A stretch of DNA of 64,000 nucleotides from Celeribacter sp. PS-C1. Lineage in GTDB: Bacteria > Pseudomonadota > Alphaproteobacteria > Rhodobacterales > Rhodobacteraceae. A program made the translations under genes and the position numbers. Positions 8,819-16,632 of this stretch are shown here, piece after piece. Every line of letters begins with the position of its first letter. The stretch's first letter is position 1. Where the stretch lies: contig NZ_JAHXRW010000006.1 of assembly GCF_019429625.1 (NCBI RefSeq), positions 124,001 through 188,000 of the forward strand. The letters are read 5' to 3'. The notes under the pieces were generated by a model. That model was not told the DNA's origin. It was given only the letters and a program-made list of their open reading frames with translations, and did no database searches.

Positions 8819-9460
8819 TTATGAAAGCCCCCAAACGCGTGGAACAAAGGCCAAAAGGATCGCCCCCTGACCGCAAATATAGAGGATCCATAGCAGATAG
8901 CCCGCGCCTCGCGCCGTCTGCGTTCCGGGCTTCATCCGAAAGAGTTGGAGCGACAGAATGAGATCGGAGAGCAAGAACAAGACAGCTCCGAGGCTGGCCA
9001 AACGCCAGGTCTCCGGCAGGCTGAGCGCCAGCACCGTCATGACCGAAATGAGCAGAACATAGACGCGGACTGGCCCGCGCAAAGCGCCTGTATGGGGCGC
9101 CAGCCAAACTTCCGTCGACAACGCGACACCGGCAAGCATGACAACACCCGGCCAAAAGAGGCCGTCGACCTCAGTCCAAAACAGAAAGACGTAGCAGAGA
9201 TGCGCGAGCGCAAAGCTGACAAGCCCGATGAGAAAAGCCCGATCCCCCTCACGTGACAGCGCCAGATCGCCCAGCGCCGATAAAATCAGTCCGAATATTA
9301 ACCAAGATGACCCGCCATGAAGAAACGCCATCAGCGCGAAGAGGCTCAATGGCACTGTCTTGATCCCGCTGCGCCAAAGCGCCGGCGCGCGCCCGGTCAA
9401 AGGCAGGTAGGCCAAAGCACTCGCCCCAGCCAAGCCCCATAAAATTATGTCCAAAATCAC
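8819..9460 (-). CDS. Lysoplasmalogenase-like YhhN family membrane protein
   Basis: 213-residue, eight-helix membrane protein of the YhhN/TMEM86 family, whose members hydrolyse lysoplasmalogens. The family block SALGDLALSREGDRAFLIGL lies near 61-80 with its acidic residues. The given start is GTG at 9460. A TTG at 9454 is better spaced (7 bases) from the GGAGG at 9462-9466, so either could be used. It is divergent from the AlkB-like gene, with the two starts only 85 bases apart. Confidence 0.82.
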   Translation of the reverse strand: MILDIILWGLAGASALAYLPLTGRAPALWRSGIKTVPLSLFALMAFLHGGSSWLIFGLILSALGDLALSREGDRAFLIGLVSFALAHLCYVFLFWTEVDGLFWPGVVMLAGVALSTEVWLAPHTGALRGPVRVYVLLISVMTVLALSLPETWRLASLGAVLFLLSDLILSLQLFRMKPGTQTARGAGYLLWILYICGQGAILLAFVPRVWGLS

Positions 9461-9545
9461 CCCTCCCCGCCGTCTGAGCCACAGGTTTCGCTTTTGCAGA
9501 CCACAGGCTCATGCCTATAGTCAGCACAGATTTAAAGGGACGTCC

Positions 9546-10616
9546 ATGACACAAACTCCGCCGCGCAAGACCGCCCACATCATACGTTTTTTCGCGGTCA
9601 CGACGCTGGCGCCCGTGGCGCTTTTGGCCTTGGGCGCAGTGTTTGGCGGGCTTTGGGCCGTGGCGGGTTTTCTCTATATGACGGCTCTGGCTTATTCTCT
9701 CGATCAGCTCGTCGTCCTAGCCCGTGATCCTGAAAACCCGGAGGCCGAATTTCCCGACGCCAACGCGCTCTCAACCGTTCTGGCGCTTTCGCATTTCGCT
9801 CTTTTGCCTCTGGCCGTCTGGGCGCTCTCCAATGGACACCTCGCATTTTGGGAAAGGCTCTTTGTGTTCTTCGGCATGGGATTGTTCTTTGGACAGGTGT
9901 CGAACTCCAACGCGCACGAGCTGGTGCATCGCTCCAATCGGACGCTCCGCCGTATGGGCACATGGGTCTATATCACGCTGTTATTCGGCCATCACGCCAC
10001 TGCGCATGTCCGTGTGCATCACCGTTATGCGGCCACCGCCCGAGACCCGAATTCCGCGCCTCTCGGCATGAGCTATTACCGCTTTCTGCCCCGCGCCTGG
10101 TTCGGGTCGTTCCGAGCCGGTCTGCGCGAAGAAAACGCGATGCGCGCGCATGCCGGATCGACCGATCTGCACCCTTACGTGCTTTATGTCGGCGGCGCGG
10201 TCGTCTGTCTCGCTCTGGCCTATCTCATTGGCGGTTTCACAGGCGTTTTCAAATACATGCTGCTCGCGGGCTATGCCTCCTCTCAGCTTATGCTTTCGGA
10301 TTATGTGCAGCACTACGGGCTCCGCCGTCGCGAAATGACTCCCGGAAAATTCGAACCCGTCGGCGCAGGGCATAGCTGGAACAGCCCGCAATGGTTCACG
10401 TCTTTTCTGATGCTCAACGCCCCTCGGCATTCCGATCACCACGCCCATCCGATGAAACCCTATCCTGCGCTGGAGCTTACGGACGAGATGCCGCAACTGC
10501 CGCACTCACTTCCGGCCATGGCAACGCTGGCGCTGATCCCGCCGTTGTGGCGCAAAGTTATGGACACCCGCGTGGCGCGTCTACAGGAGACCACAGCCTC
10601 ACAACACGCCGGTTAA
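9546..10616 (+). CDS. AlkB-like membrane alkane hydroxylase / fatty acid desaturase family
   Basis: 356-residue integral membrane di-iron protein. I see the histidine boxes HELVH (124-128), HHATAHVRVHH (149-159) and HSDHH (295-299), plus DYVQHYGL near 252-259, which corresponds to the alkane-hydroxylase NYxEHYG block. Hydrophobic segments lie at about 15-50, 75-95, 105-120 and 215-250. It is likely a terminal alkane or related lipid-chain hydroxylase. No rubredoxin gene is adjacent, and it is slightly short for classic AlkB, so the substrate is open. Start is ATG at 9546. Confidence 0.8.
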   Translation: MTQTPPRKTAHIIRFFAVTTLAPVALLALGAVFGGLWAVAGFLYMTALAYSLDQLVVLARDPENPEAEFPDANALSTVLALSHFALLPLAVWALSNGHLAFWERLFVFFGMGLFFGQVSNSNAHELVHRSNRTLRRMGTWVYITLLFGHHATAHVRVHHRYAATARDPNSAPLGMSYYRFLPRAWFGSFRAGLREENAMRAHAGSTDLHPYVLYVGGAVVCLALAYLIGGFTGVFKYMLLAGYASSQLMLSDYVQHYGLRRREMTPGKFEPVGAGHSWNSPQWFTSFLMLNAPRHSDHHAHPMKPYPALELTDEMPQLPHSLPAMATLALIPPLWRKVMDTRVARLQETTASQHAG

Positions 10617-10628
10617 CCAGCTGTTAAG
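10613..10628. promoter_or_regulatory. CtrA-like motif (TTAA-N7-TTAA)
   Basis: TTAA at 10613-10616 and TTAA at 10624-10627 with exactly 7 bases between. On the minus strand it reads TTAA-N7-TTAAC, the full CtrA consensus. It overlaps the stop of the AlkB-like gene and precedes the small exported-protein gene. Short motif, so occurrence by chance is possible. Confidence 0.35.
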
Positions 10629-10671
10629 AATGTGAGTGGAGCGACTCGTCGCCCTGTGTCATGGTTGCCAA

Positions 10672-11070
10672 ATGATGAAGACCTGCATCCTCCCCCTCGC
10701 TTGCGCGCTCTTGAGCGCCACGGTGGCCTTTGCCGATCCTCTCACTGGCGAAGAATTCGACGCCTACGCGACAGGGAAAACCCTGACCTTCGCAGAAGAC
10801 GGACAACCTTACGGCGCGGAGGAATATCTGCCGGGAAATCGCGTGCGATGGGCCTTTGATCAGGACACTTGCAAAGAGGGCATTTGGTACGAACGCGAAC
10901 AGGACATTTGTTTCGTCTACGAGGATGGCCTTGCGCCGCAATGCTGGCAGTTTTTCGTCGAAAGCGACAAGCTCAAAGCCGTGTTCCAGGGCGACAGCGG
11001 CACGGAGCTTTATGAGGCCTGGGCCTCGGACGGGCCCTTGGCCTGTATGGGGCCTCAAGTCGGGGTCTAG
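10672..11070 (+). CDS. Small exported protein of unknown function
   Basis: 132 residues with a clear signal peptide (two start codons, ATGATG, then a hydrophobic core ending AFA before DPL). The mature part has four cysteines (in DTCKE, DICFV, QCWQF and LACMG), consistent with a periplasmic disulfide-bonded fold. No domain recognised. The Shine-Dalgarno is weak. A TTAA-N7-TTAA motif at 10613-10627 lies 45-60 bases upstream. Confidence 0.7.
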   Translation: MMKTCILPLACALLSATVAFADPLTGEEFDAYATGKTLTFAEDGQPYGAEEYLPGNRVRWAFDQDTCKEGIWYEREQDICFVYEDGLAPQCWQFFVESDKLKAVFQGDSGTELYEAWASDGPLACMGPQVGV

Positions 11071-11127
11071 GCACCGCCCGTCCCACAGGCATGCCAGGAG
11101 GACAGGCTCGCCCCACAGCTTACCCAC

Positions 11128-11170
11128 GTTAACCTTAGCCGGTGTTAAGGTTAACCAGATTAAGGTTAAC
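11128..11170. repeat. Inverted and direct TTAAGGTTAAC repeats between convergent genes
   Basis: Arms GTTAACCTTA (11128-11137) and TAAGGTTAAC (11146-11155) form a perfect 10-bp inverted repeat with an 8-base spacer. A further TTAAGGTTAAC at 11160-11170 repeats 11145-11155 directly with period 15. The block lies in the 183-base gap between the + strand exported-protein gene and the end of xseA. It has no T-run typical of a terminator. Confidence 0.75.
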
Positions 11171-11253
11171 GCGTGAGAGCAACGAAACGCCGACAGAGCG
11201 CCGGAACCGCAGCCAGATAGGCGGAACCCCACCATATCAAATGGCGTCGTTTC

Positions 11254-12825
11254 TCAGAACAAACTGCCCTGAGCGGGCCCGCCACCTGAACCCGGCTCTT
11301 TCTTGGCCTTAGGCTTGGCAGGCTTCGATGCCACGCCGCCACCGATCTGCACACGACCGTCGGCGAATTGCACCTCATGCATCCGCGCTGCCTCCTTGGC
11401 CGAGGTGACAACCCCGCCCTCGGCATCGCGCACCACGGCATAACCACGTTTCAACGTCTCCTCATAAGACAGCGCCGACAACATGCCCGCGCGCTGATCC
11501 AATGCGGCCCGCCAGCGATGGGTCTGGCCTTGAGCGGCGCGTGCGAACCGGTCCGAGAGCTGTGTCAGATCGCGGCGGGCCTGAACCGTTGTACGCGACA
11601 CCGTTGCGGGCGACAGTCGCGCCGCCAAGCGATCAAGATCACGCCGATGTTGCCCCGCGCCGCGCGCCAAAGCGGGTGCAAGCCGCAGGAACAAAGTGGA
11701 CAATCGGTCCTTCTGGGCCGCCATCCGCCCTCGCAGCATCGAGGGCCGCAGCACGGTCGCCGCCTCGGACAGCGCCAGCCGCCGGTTGCGCACGCCGTTG
11801 ATCAGGGCCTGCGTCAGGCGCAGATCGATCTGATCGACACGCTGACGCGGCCCATCGAGCAGGCGGTCTTTCTGCGGCAAAGCCCGGCTCAGATCGCGCA
11901 ACCGTTGACGGCGCAGCTCGACACCACTGTTCAAAGCCCGCTCCATCCGGGCACGCAATTCCTGAATGGTGACCCACAATTCGCGCCGCACCGGTACGGC
12001 CAGTTCGGCGGCGGCGGTCGGTGTCGGCGCACGTTTGTCGGAGGCGAAATCGATCAGCGTCGTGTCGGTCTCGTGGCCGACAGCGGAGATCAGCGGAATT
12101 GCGGAGTCTGCCGCCGCACGCACCACGATTTCTTCGTTGAAACCCCAGAGGTCCTCGACCGAGCCACCACCCCGCGCGACAATAATAAGGTCAGGCCGCG
12201 GGATCGCGCCGCCTTCGGGCAGAGCGTTAAATCCCCGAATGCCTGCCGCAACTTCGGCGGCACTTTTCTGTCCCTGCACCGCCACCGGCCAGATCAGCAC
12301 ATGACGCGGAAAGCGGTCGCTCAGCCGGTGCAGAATATCGCGGATCACCGCGCCTGAGGGCGAGGTCACCACTCCGATCACCTCCGGCAACCACGGCAGA
12401 GGTTTCTTGCGGGAGGCATCGAACAGCCCCTCGGCCGCCAGCGCTTTTTTGCGCTTTTCCAGCATCGCCATAAGCGCGCCCGCGCCGGCCGGTTCGACAT
12501 TATCGACGATGATCTGATAGCGCGAACCGCCGGGGAAAGTCGTCATCCGGCCCGTGGCGATGACCTCCATCCCCTCTTCCGGCTGCACCTCCATCCGCGC
12601 GACCTGGCCTTTCCAGCTCACGGCGTTGATGACCGCTTTTTCGTCCTTCAGGTCGAAATACAAATGCCCCGAACGAGGCCGCGACACGCGCCCCACCTCG
12701 GCCCGCACCCGCACATAGCCGAATTCGCCCTCGATCATCGCCTTCACCGCGCCCGAAAGCTCGGAGACGGAAAATTCCGGCGCGTTAGAAGATTTGGGGC
12801 TTTCGTCCTCGAAAAGATCGGACAT
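11254..12825 (-). CDS. xseA: Exodeoxyribonuclease VII large subunit
   Basis: 523-residue large subunit of the single-strand-specific exonuclease VII. The N-terminal OB fold (FSVSELSGAVKAMIEGEFGYVRVRAEV) is at about 18-110. The catalytic domain carries VVTSPSGAVIRDILHR, IVARGGGSVEDLWGFNEE and SAVGHETDTTLIDFASD near 150-270. A long coiled-coil region follows. The C-terminus is lysine/proline-rich and ends in QGSLF. ATG at 12825 with GGAGG 6 bases upstream. Divergent from purD by 87 bases. The small subunit xseB is not in the window. Confidence 0.95.
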   Translation of the reverse strand: MSDLFEDESPKSSNAPEFSVSELSGAVKAMIEGEFGYVRVRAEVGRVSRPRSGHLYFDLKDEKAVINAVSWKGQVARMEVQPEEGMEVIATGRMTTFPGGSRYQIIVDNVEPAGAGALMAMLEKRKKALAAEGLFDASRKKPLPWLPEVIGVVTSPSGAVIRDILHRLSDRFPRHVLIWPVAVQGQKSAAEVAAGIRGFNALPEGGAIPRPDLIIVARGGGSVEDLWGFNEEIVVRAAADSAIPLISAVGHETDTTLIDFASDKRAPTPTAAAELAVPVRRELWVTIQELRARMERALNSGVELRRQRLRDLSRALPQKDRLLDGPRQRVDQIDLRLTQALINGVRNRRLALSEAATVLRPSMLRGRMAAQKDRLSTLFLRLAPALARGAGQHRRDLDRLAARLSPATVSRTTVQARRDLTQLSDRFARAAQGQTHRWRAALDQRAGMLSALSYEETLKRGYAVVRDAEGGVVTSAKEAARMHEVQFADGRVQIGGGVASKPAKPKAKKEPGSGGGPAQGSLF

Positions 12826-12912
12826 GTTTGGCCTCCGGGGGCTGCTCGTGCTTGTGTCAAACTCTCGGTGACCTTAGAACGCGCGCAAGCAAAGGTGAAG
12901 CGGAGAGCGTTG

Positions 12913-14178
12913 ATGAACATTCTGATCCTCGGCAGCGGCGGGCGCGAACATGCGTTGGCCTGGGCGGTGATGCAAAACCCGAAATGCGACAAGCTGATCG
13001 TGGCGCCGGGCAATGCGGGCATCGCGAAGATCGCGGAATGCGCGTCTTTCGACATCAATGACGGCCCGGCTGTGGTGTCTTTTGTCGAAGAAAACGCCAT
13101 TGATTTCGTCGTCATCGGCCCCGAAGCGCCGCTGGCCGCAGGTGTCGCGGACGATCTGCGCGCGGCGGGGGTTCTGACCTTCGGACCGTCTAAACTGGCT
13201 GCGCAGCTTGAGGCCTCGAAAGGCTTCACCAAAGAGATTTGTGACGCCTCGGGTGCGCCGACTGCAGATTACGCGCGCTTTGACGACGCGGAGAAGGCCA
13301 AGGCCTATATCCGCACGCAAGGCGCGCCCATCGTGGTGAAGGCCGACGGTCTGGCGGCCGGCAAAGGCGTGATCGTGGCGATGGACGAGGCGACCGCTTT
13401 GGACGCGATCGACGACATGTTCGGCGGGGCCTTTGGCGGCGCGGGTGCGGAGGTCGTGATCGAGGAATTCATGGAGGGCGAAGAGGCCTCCTGGTTCATT
13501 CTCTGCGACGGCGAAAACGTCCTGCCCATCGGCACGGCGCAGGATCACAAGCGCGTTGGTGATGGCGACACGGGACTGAACACCGGCGGCATGGGCGCCT
13601 ATTCGCCCGCGCCGGTGATGACCGACGGCGTGATCCAAAAAGCCATGGACGAGATCGTCAAACCGACCGTCAAAGAGATGGCCAAACGCGGCATGCCCTA
13701 TCAGGGCGTGCTCTATGCAGGCTTCATGATCAAAGACGGCCAGCCGCGCCTTGTCGAATACAACTGCCGCTTTGGCGACCCGGAATGTCAGGTGCTGATG
13801 ATGCGTCTGGGCGCGCAGGCGCTCGATCTGATGCTGGCAACCGCCGAAGGGACGCTTGATCAGGCCAAGGTGAACTGGGCGGACGATCACGCGATGACCG
13901 TTGTGATGGCGGCGAAGGGCTATCCCGGCACCTATGAGAAAGGCTCTGCAATCAAGGGCTTGGACGCGCTCCCCGAGGACAGCATGAACATGGTGTTCCA
14001 CGCGGGCACGGCCGAAAAAGACGGCCAGATTGTCGCGACCGGCGGACGGGTGCTGAACGTGACTGCGCGTGGCGACAGCCTGCAAGACGCGCGCGACCGT
14101 GCCTATGCCATGATAGATCAGATTGATTGGCCCGAAGGCTTCAACCGGTCCGATATCGGCTGGCGTGCGCTGAAATAA
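12913..14178 (+). CDS. purD: Phosphoribosylamine--glycine ligase
   Basis: 421-residue ATP-grasp ligase (GAR synthetase), second step of purine synthesis: phosphoribosylamine + glycine + ATP to GAR. It opens MNILILGSGGREHALAW; APGNAG lies near 35-40, the ATP-grasp core GAPIVVKADGLAAGKGV near 136-152, and the metal-binding VEYNCRFGDPECQ near 280-292. ATG at 12913 with GGAG 9 bases upstream; open codons further upstream overlap xseA antisense and are not coding. Confidence 0.95.
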   Translation: MNILILGSGGREHALAWAVMQNPKCDKLIVAPGNAGIAKIAECASFDINDGPAVVSFVEENAIDFVVIGPEAPLAAGVADDLRAAGVLTFGPSKLAAQLEASKGFTKEICDASGAPTADYARFDDAEKAKAYIRTQGAPIVVKADGLAAGKGVIVAMDEATALDAIDDMFGGAFGGAGAEVVIEEFMEGEEASWFILCDGENVLPIGTAQDHKRVGDGDTGLNTGGMGAYSPAPVMTDGVIQKAMDEIVKPTVKEMAKRGMPYQGVLYAGFMIKDGQPRLVEYNCRFGDPECQVLMMRLGAQALDLMLATAEGTLDQAKVNWADDHAMTVVMAAKGYPGTYEKGSAIKGLDALPEDSMNMVFHAGTAEKDGQIVATGGRVLNVTARGDSLQDARDRAYAMIDQIDWPEGFNRSDIGWRALK

Positions 14179-14212
14179 TACGGCGAAATAAATCTGGTGA
14201 CACGGGTTTCGG

Positions 14213-14228
14213 TTAAGCCCGTGTTAAC
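14213..14228 (+). promoter_or_regulatory. CtrA-like box TTAA-N7-TTAAC
   Basis: TTAA at 14213-14216, 7 bases, then TTAAC at 14224-14228: an exact match to the full CtrA consensus known from alphaproteobacteria. It sits 35 bases behind purD and just before the possible small RNA. It also overlaps a CACGGG/CCCGTG hairpin (14201-14223), which may instead act on the purD transcript end. Confidence 0.4.
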
Positions 14229-14232
14229 CTTA

Positions 14233-14380
14233 CCCGTGGCATAACCACGTTGCGAAATGCACCAACGGCTCGAATGGCCATCTGGTTTGCCCCCTCACGG
14301 TTCGAAACTTCGGTGCACAAGTCCGGTTGCGGCTGTCGCGACAGAATAGAGGCGCGCTCGAACGGCGCGCCTTTTCTTTT
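14233..14380 (+). ncRNA. Candidate small RNA ending in an intrinsic terminator
   Basis: No open frame here looks coding. The segment has successive pairings: CGTGG/CCACG (14235-14249), TGCACC (14258-14263) with GGTGCA (14312-14317), and a CTGTCGCGACAG palindrome near 14333. It ends in a strong intrinsic terminator at 14351-14380. A CtrA-like box lies directly upstream. I do not recognise an RNA family; it could also be a processed 3' UTR of purD. Confidence 0.35.
14351..14380 (+). terminator. Intrinsic terminator
   Basis: GGCGCGC (14351-14357), 7-base loop, GCGCGCC (14365-14371), then TTTTCTTTT. It terminates either purD transcripts or the candidate small RNA. Confidence 0.85.
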
Positions 14381-14410
14381 GCCGTATTTCTTATGAAATG
14401 ACGCGTATTT

Positions 14411-14458
14411 GGGGGCCAGCCCCCGCACCCCCGGGATATTTCCAGACAAAAGAAGCGC
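14411..14458 (-). repeat. REP-like element, copy 1
   Basis: GGGGGC-CA-GCCCCC hairpin (14411-14424) followed by a conserved-looking tail (14428-14458) that reads, on the opposite strand, GCTTCTTTTGTCTGG then AAATATCCCGGG. The reverse complement of this tail recurs at 14606-14639 with about 2 mismatches over 27 bases, so the two copies face each other 150 bases apart. Confidence 0.7.
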
Positions 14459-14538
14459 TATTCACCAGCTATTAACCTTAACCCGTCATGCTGCATACAC
14501 GGTACAGGCGGGGACGCCGATGACCGTGACGGAAGAAG

Positions 14539-14575
14539 CCCTCTGTCCTCGTGAGTTTGCTCAGGGGACAGAGGG
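14539..14575. repeat. Long perfect hairpin in gene-free region
   Basis: CCCTCTGTCC (14539-14548) pairs perfectly with GGACAGAGGG (14566-14575). TGAG/CTCA inside the loop extends the helix. No T-run follows, so it is not a standard terminator. It lies between the two REP-like copies and is preceded by a short ATG frame without coding character. Confidence 0.7.
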
Positions 14576-14605
14576 AAACGCCAAGGCCTCTGATCGGATG
14601 AGGGC

Positions 14606-14675
14606 GCGTGCTTCTTTTGTCTTTAAATATCCCGGGGTGAATGGCCTGAAAGGCCAGAGGGGCAGCGCCCCTTTT
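14606..14675 (+). repeat. REP-like element, copy 2
   Basis: Tail at 14606-14639 (GCTTCTTTTGTCTTT then AAATATCCCGGGG), followed by hairpins GGCCT/AGGCC (14643-14655) and GGGGC/GCCCC (14659-14671) with TTTT. It is the inverted partner of the element at 14411-14458 and reaches the stop codon of the minus-strand gene. It may double as a transcription stop for + strand readthrough. Confidence 0.7.
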
Positions 14676-15386
14676 AAGGACAGGTCAGGAACGGCGCGAA
14701 AGACGCAGGGCCGTCATAAGGGGCAACTGGCGTTGAAACCAATTCACCCGCTTGCCAGCGCGTCTCGACAATTTGTGTCCAATCTGCATCTGCTGTGAGG
14801 ATCACAGGCGTCTCATCAGGACACCAGCGCACGCCGCCTTCAATATCCCCCGCGCCGAAATGATGGTTGGTCAGACCGGAAAGCCGCGCCGAGGGCACCA
14901 ACATGCCTTCTCGCGACAGATCGACCGGCAGAAGCACCAGCTCTTTCTTGAGATGCGGACGGTCAACATAGGCGATCTCCTCCACCCCATCGCCATCGAA
15001 GTCGGCAATGCCCGCGATCGCGAGCCAGCGGTGGCGTTGGCCGATGGGGGCGCTGGCCTTGGCCGGGATCAGGCGGGCTTGATCGTCAAGGAACCAGACC
15101 TGTACCCAGGCGCCGGTGACAAAGCCGCTGACGACCGTCACCACCTCCGGCGCGCCGTCGCCATTGAAATCATGAAGCCGGGGCGCGGTATCTTCGAAAA
15201 CGCTTTTCTTGAAAGAGGCCTCGCGCGTGGTGCCGTCGTCCAGCGTGACAACAAGACGGGCATATTCGCCGTTCGCAACGGCTCCGTGGCCATAGACCTC
15301 CGTCGGTTCCGCATAATGCGCGCCGTTGATCGTGGCGGCGGCAAGGGGACTGGCCACCAAGGAAAGCAAAGCGGCCAGTTTCAGCA

Positions 15387-15387
<1 letters not shown>
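14674..15387 (-). CDS. Exported FG-GAP/VCBS-like repeat protein
   Basis: 237 residues with a signal peptide (MLKLAALLSLVASPLAAA). Two calcium-binding-loop type repeats are visible: HDFNGDGAPEVV near 73-84 and ADFDGDGVEEIAYV near 126-139, typical of integrin-alpha/FG-GAP-like beta-propeller blades. Likely periplasmic; role unknown. Its ATG overlaps the ferredoxin stop (TGATG), so it is translated with the ferredoxin. The same gene order is worth checking in relatives. Confidence 0.75.
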
Positions 15388-16026
<639 letters not shown>

Positions 16027-16554
16027 ATGACAGGACGAGTTTCACGAAGGCCGATTGCGCTCTTTTTGGCGAGTGCCGTGTTGGCGGCCTGCCAAATGGC
16101 CACGACGGATGAGGAAATCCTGCGCGCCTCAGAGACCCCTGGCGCCCCACCGGGCGCCGATCCCGATGCCTGTTACGCGCGTCATGTGACGCCTGCGATC
16201 ATTGAAACCGTCACGGAACAGGTATTGGTGCAACCACCGCAGATCGATGTCTCGGGCGCCGTCACCTACCCGGCGGTCTATCGCACCGAAACCCGGCAAG
16301 AGATTGTGCGCGAACGCAAGGAATTGTGGTTCGAAACGCTTTGCCGCGAAGAGTGGACGCCAGACTTCATCGCCTCAGTGCAACGCGCCTTGGCCGCGCG
16401 CGACCTATACCACGGTCAGGCTCATGGCCGCATGGATCAAGGTACGCGTCGAGCGATCCGGGCCTATCAGCTTGAACAGGGAGTAGACAGCGATGTGCTG
16501 TCCTTGGCTGCGGCCCGTCAACTGGGCCTCAAGGAAGTGCCGCGCGAAGAATAG
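16027..16554 (+). CDS. Lipoprotein with peptidoglycan-binding-like domain
   Basis: 175 residues. Lipoprotein signal with lipobox LAAC (Cys22). The middle has ITETVTEQ-type and YRTETRQEIVRERKE stretches. The C-terminal 60 residues (SVQRALAARDLYHGQAHGRM then TRRAIRAYQ) match a PG_binding_1-like three-helix domain. Probably anchored in the outer or inner membrane facing the peptidoglycan. ATG at 16027; open codons upstream lack a signal. Followed by a bidirectional terminator shared with degP. Confidence 0.8.
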   Translation: MTGRVSRRPIALFLASAVLAACQMATTDEEILRASETPGAPPGADPDACYARHVTPAIIETVTEQVLVQPPQIDVSGAVTYPAVYRTETRQEIVRERKELWFETLCREEWTPDFIASVQRALAARDLYHGQAHGRMDQGTRRAIRAYQLEQGVDSDVLSLAAARQLGLKEVPREE

Positions 16555-16588
16555 CGCCGCACCTGCTGCCCAGCCCCGAAACGAAAAA

Positions 16589-16611
16589 GGCGGCCTCGAG
16601 AGGCCGCCTTT
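16589..16611. terminator. Bidirectional intrinsic terminator
   Basis: GGCGGCCTC (16589-16597) and GAGGCCGCC (16600-16608), flanked by A5 on the left and T3 on the right, between the convergent lipoprotein and degP genes. Confidence 0.85.
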
Positions 16612-16632
16612 CGCATGTCACACAAAGCGAAG

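Noticed and set aside
11145-11170. CtrA full-site match in the TTAAGGTTAAC cluster
   Set aside because: TTAA spacings here are 2, 5 and 11 bases, not 7; kept as a repeat only.
14521-14798. Short + strand frame starting MTVTEEAL in the purD-downstream region
   Set aside because: It crosses the REP-like repeats and hairpins, has no Shine-Dalgarno of note and overlaps a supported minus-strand gene.
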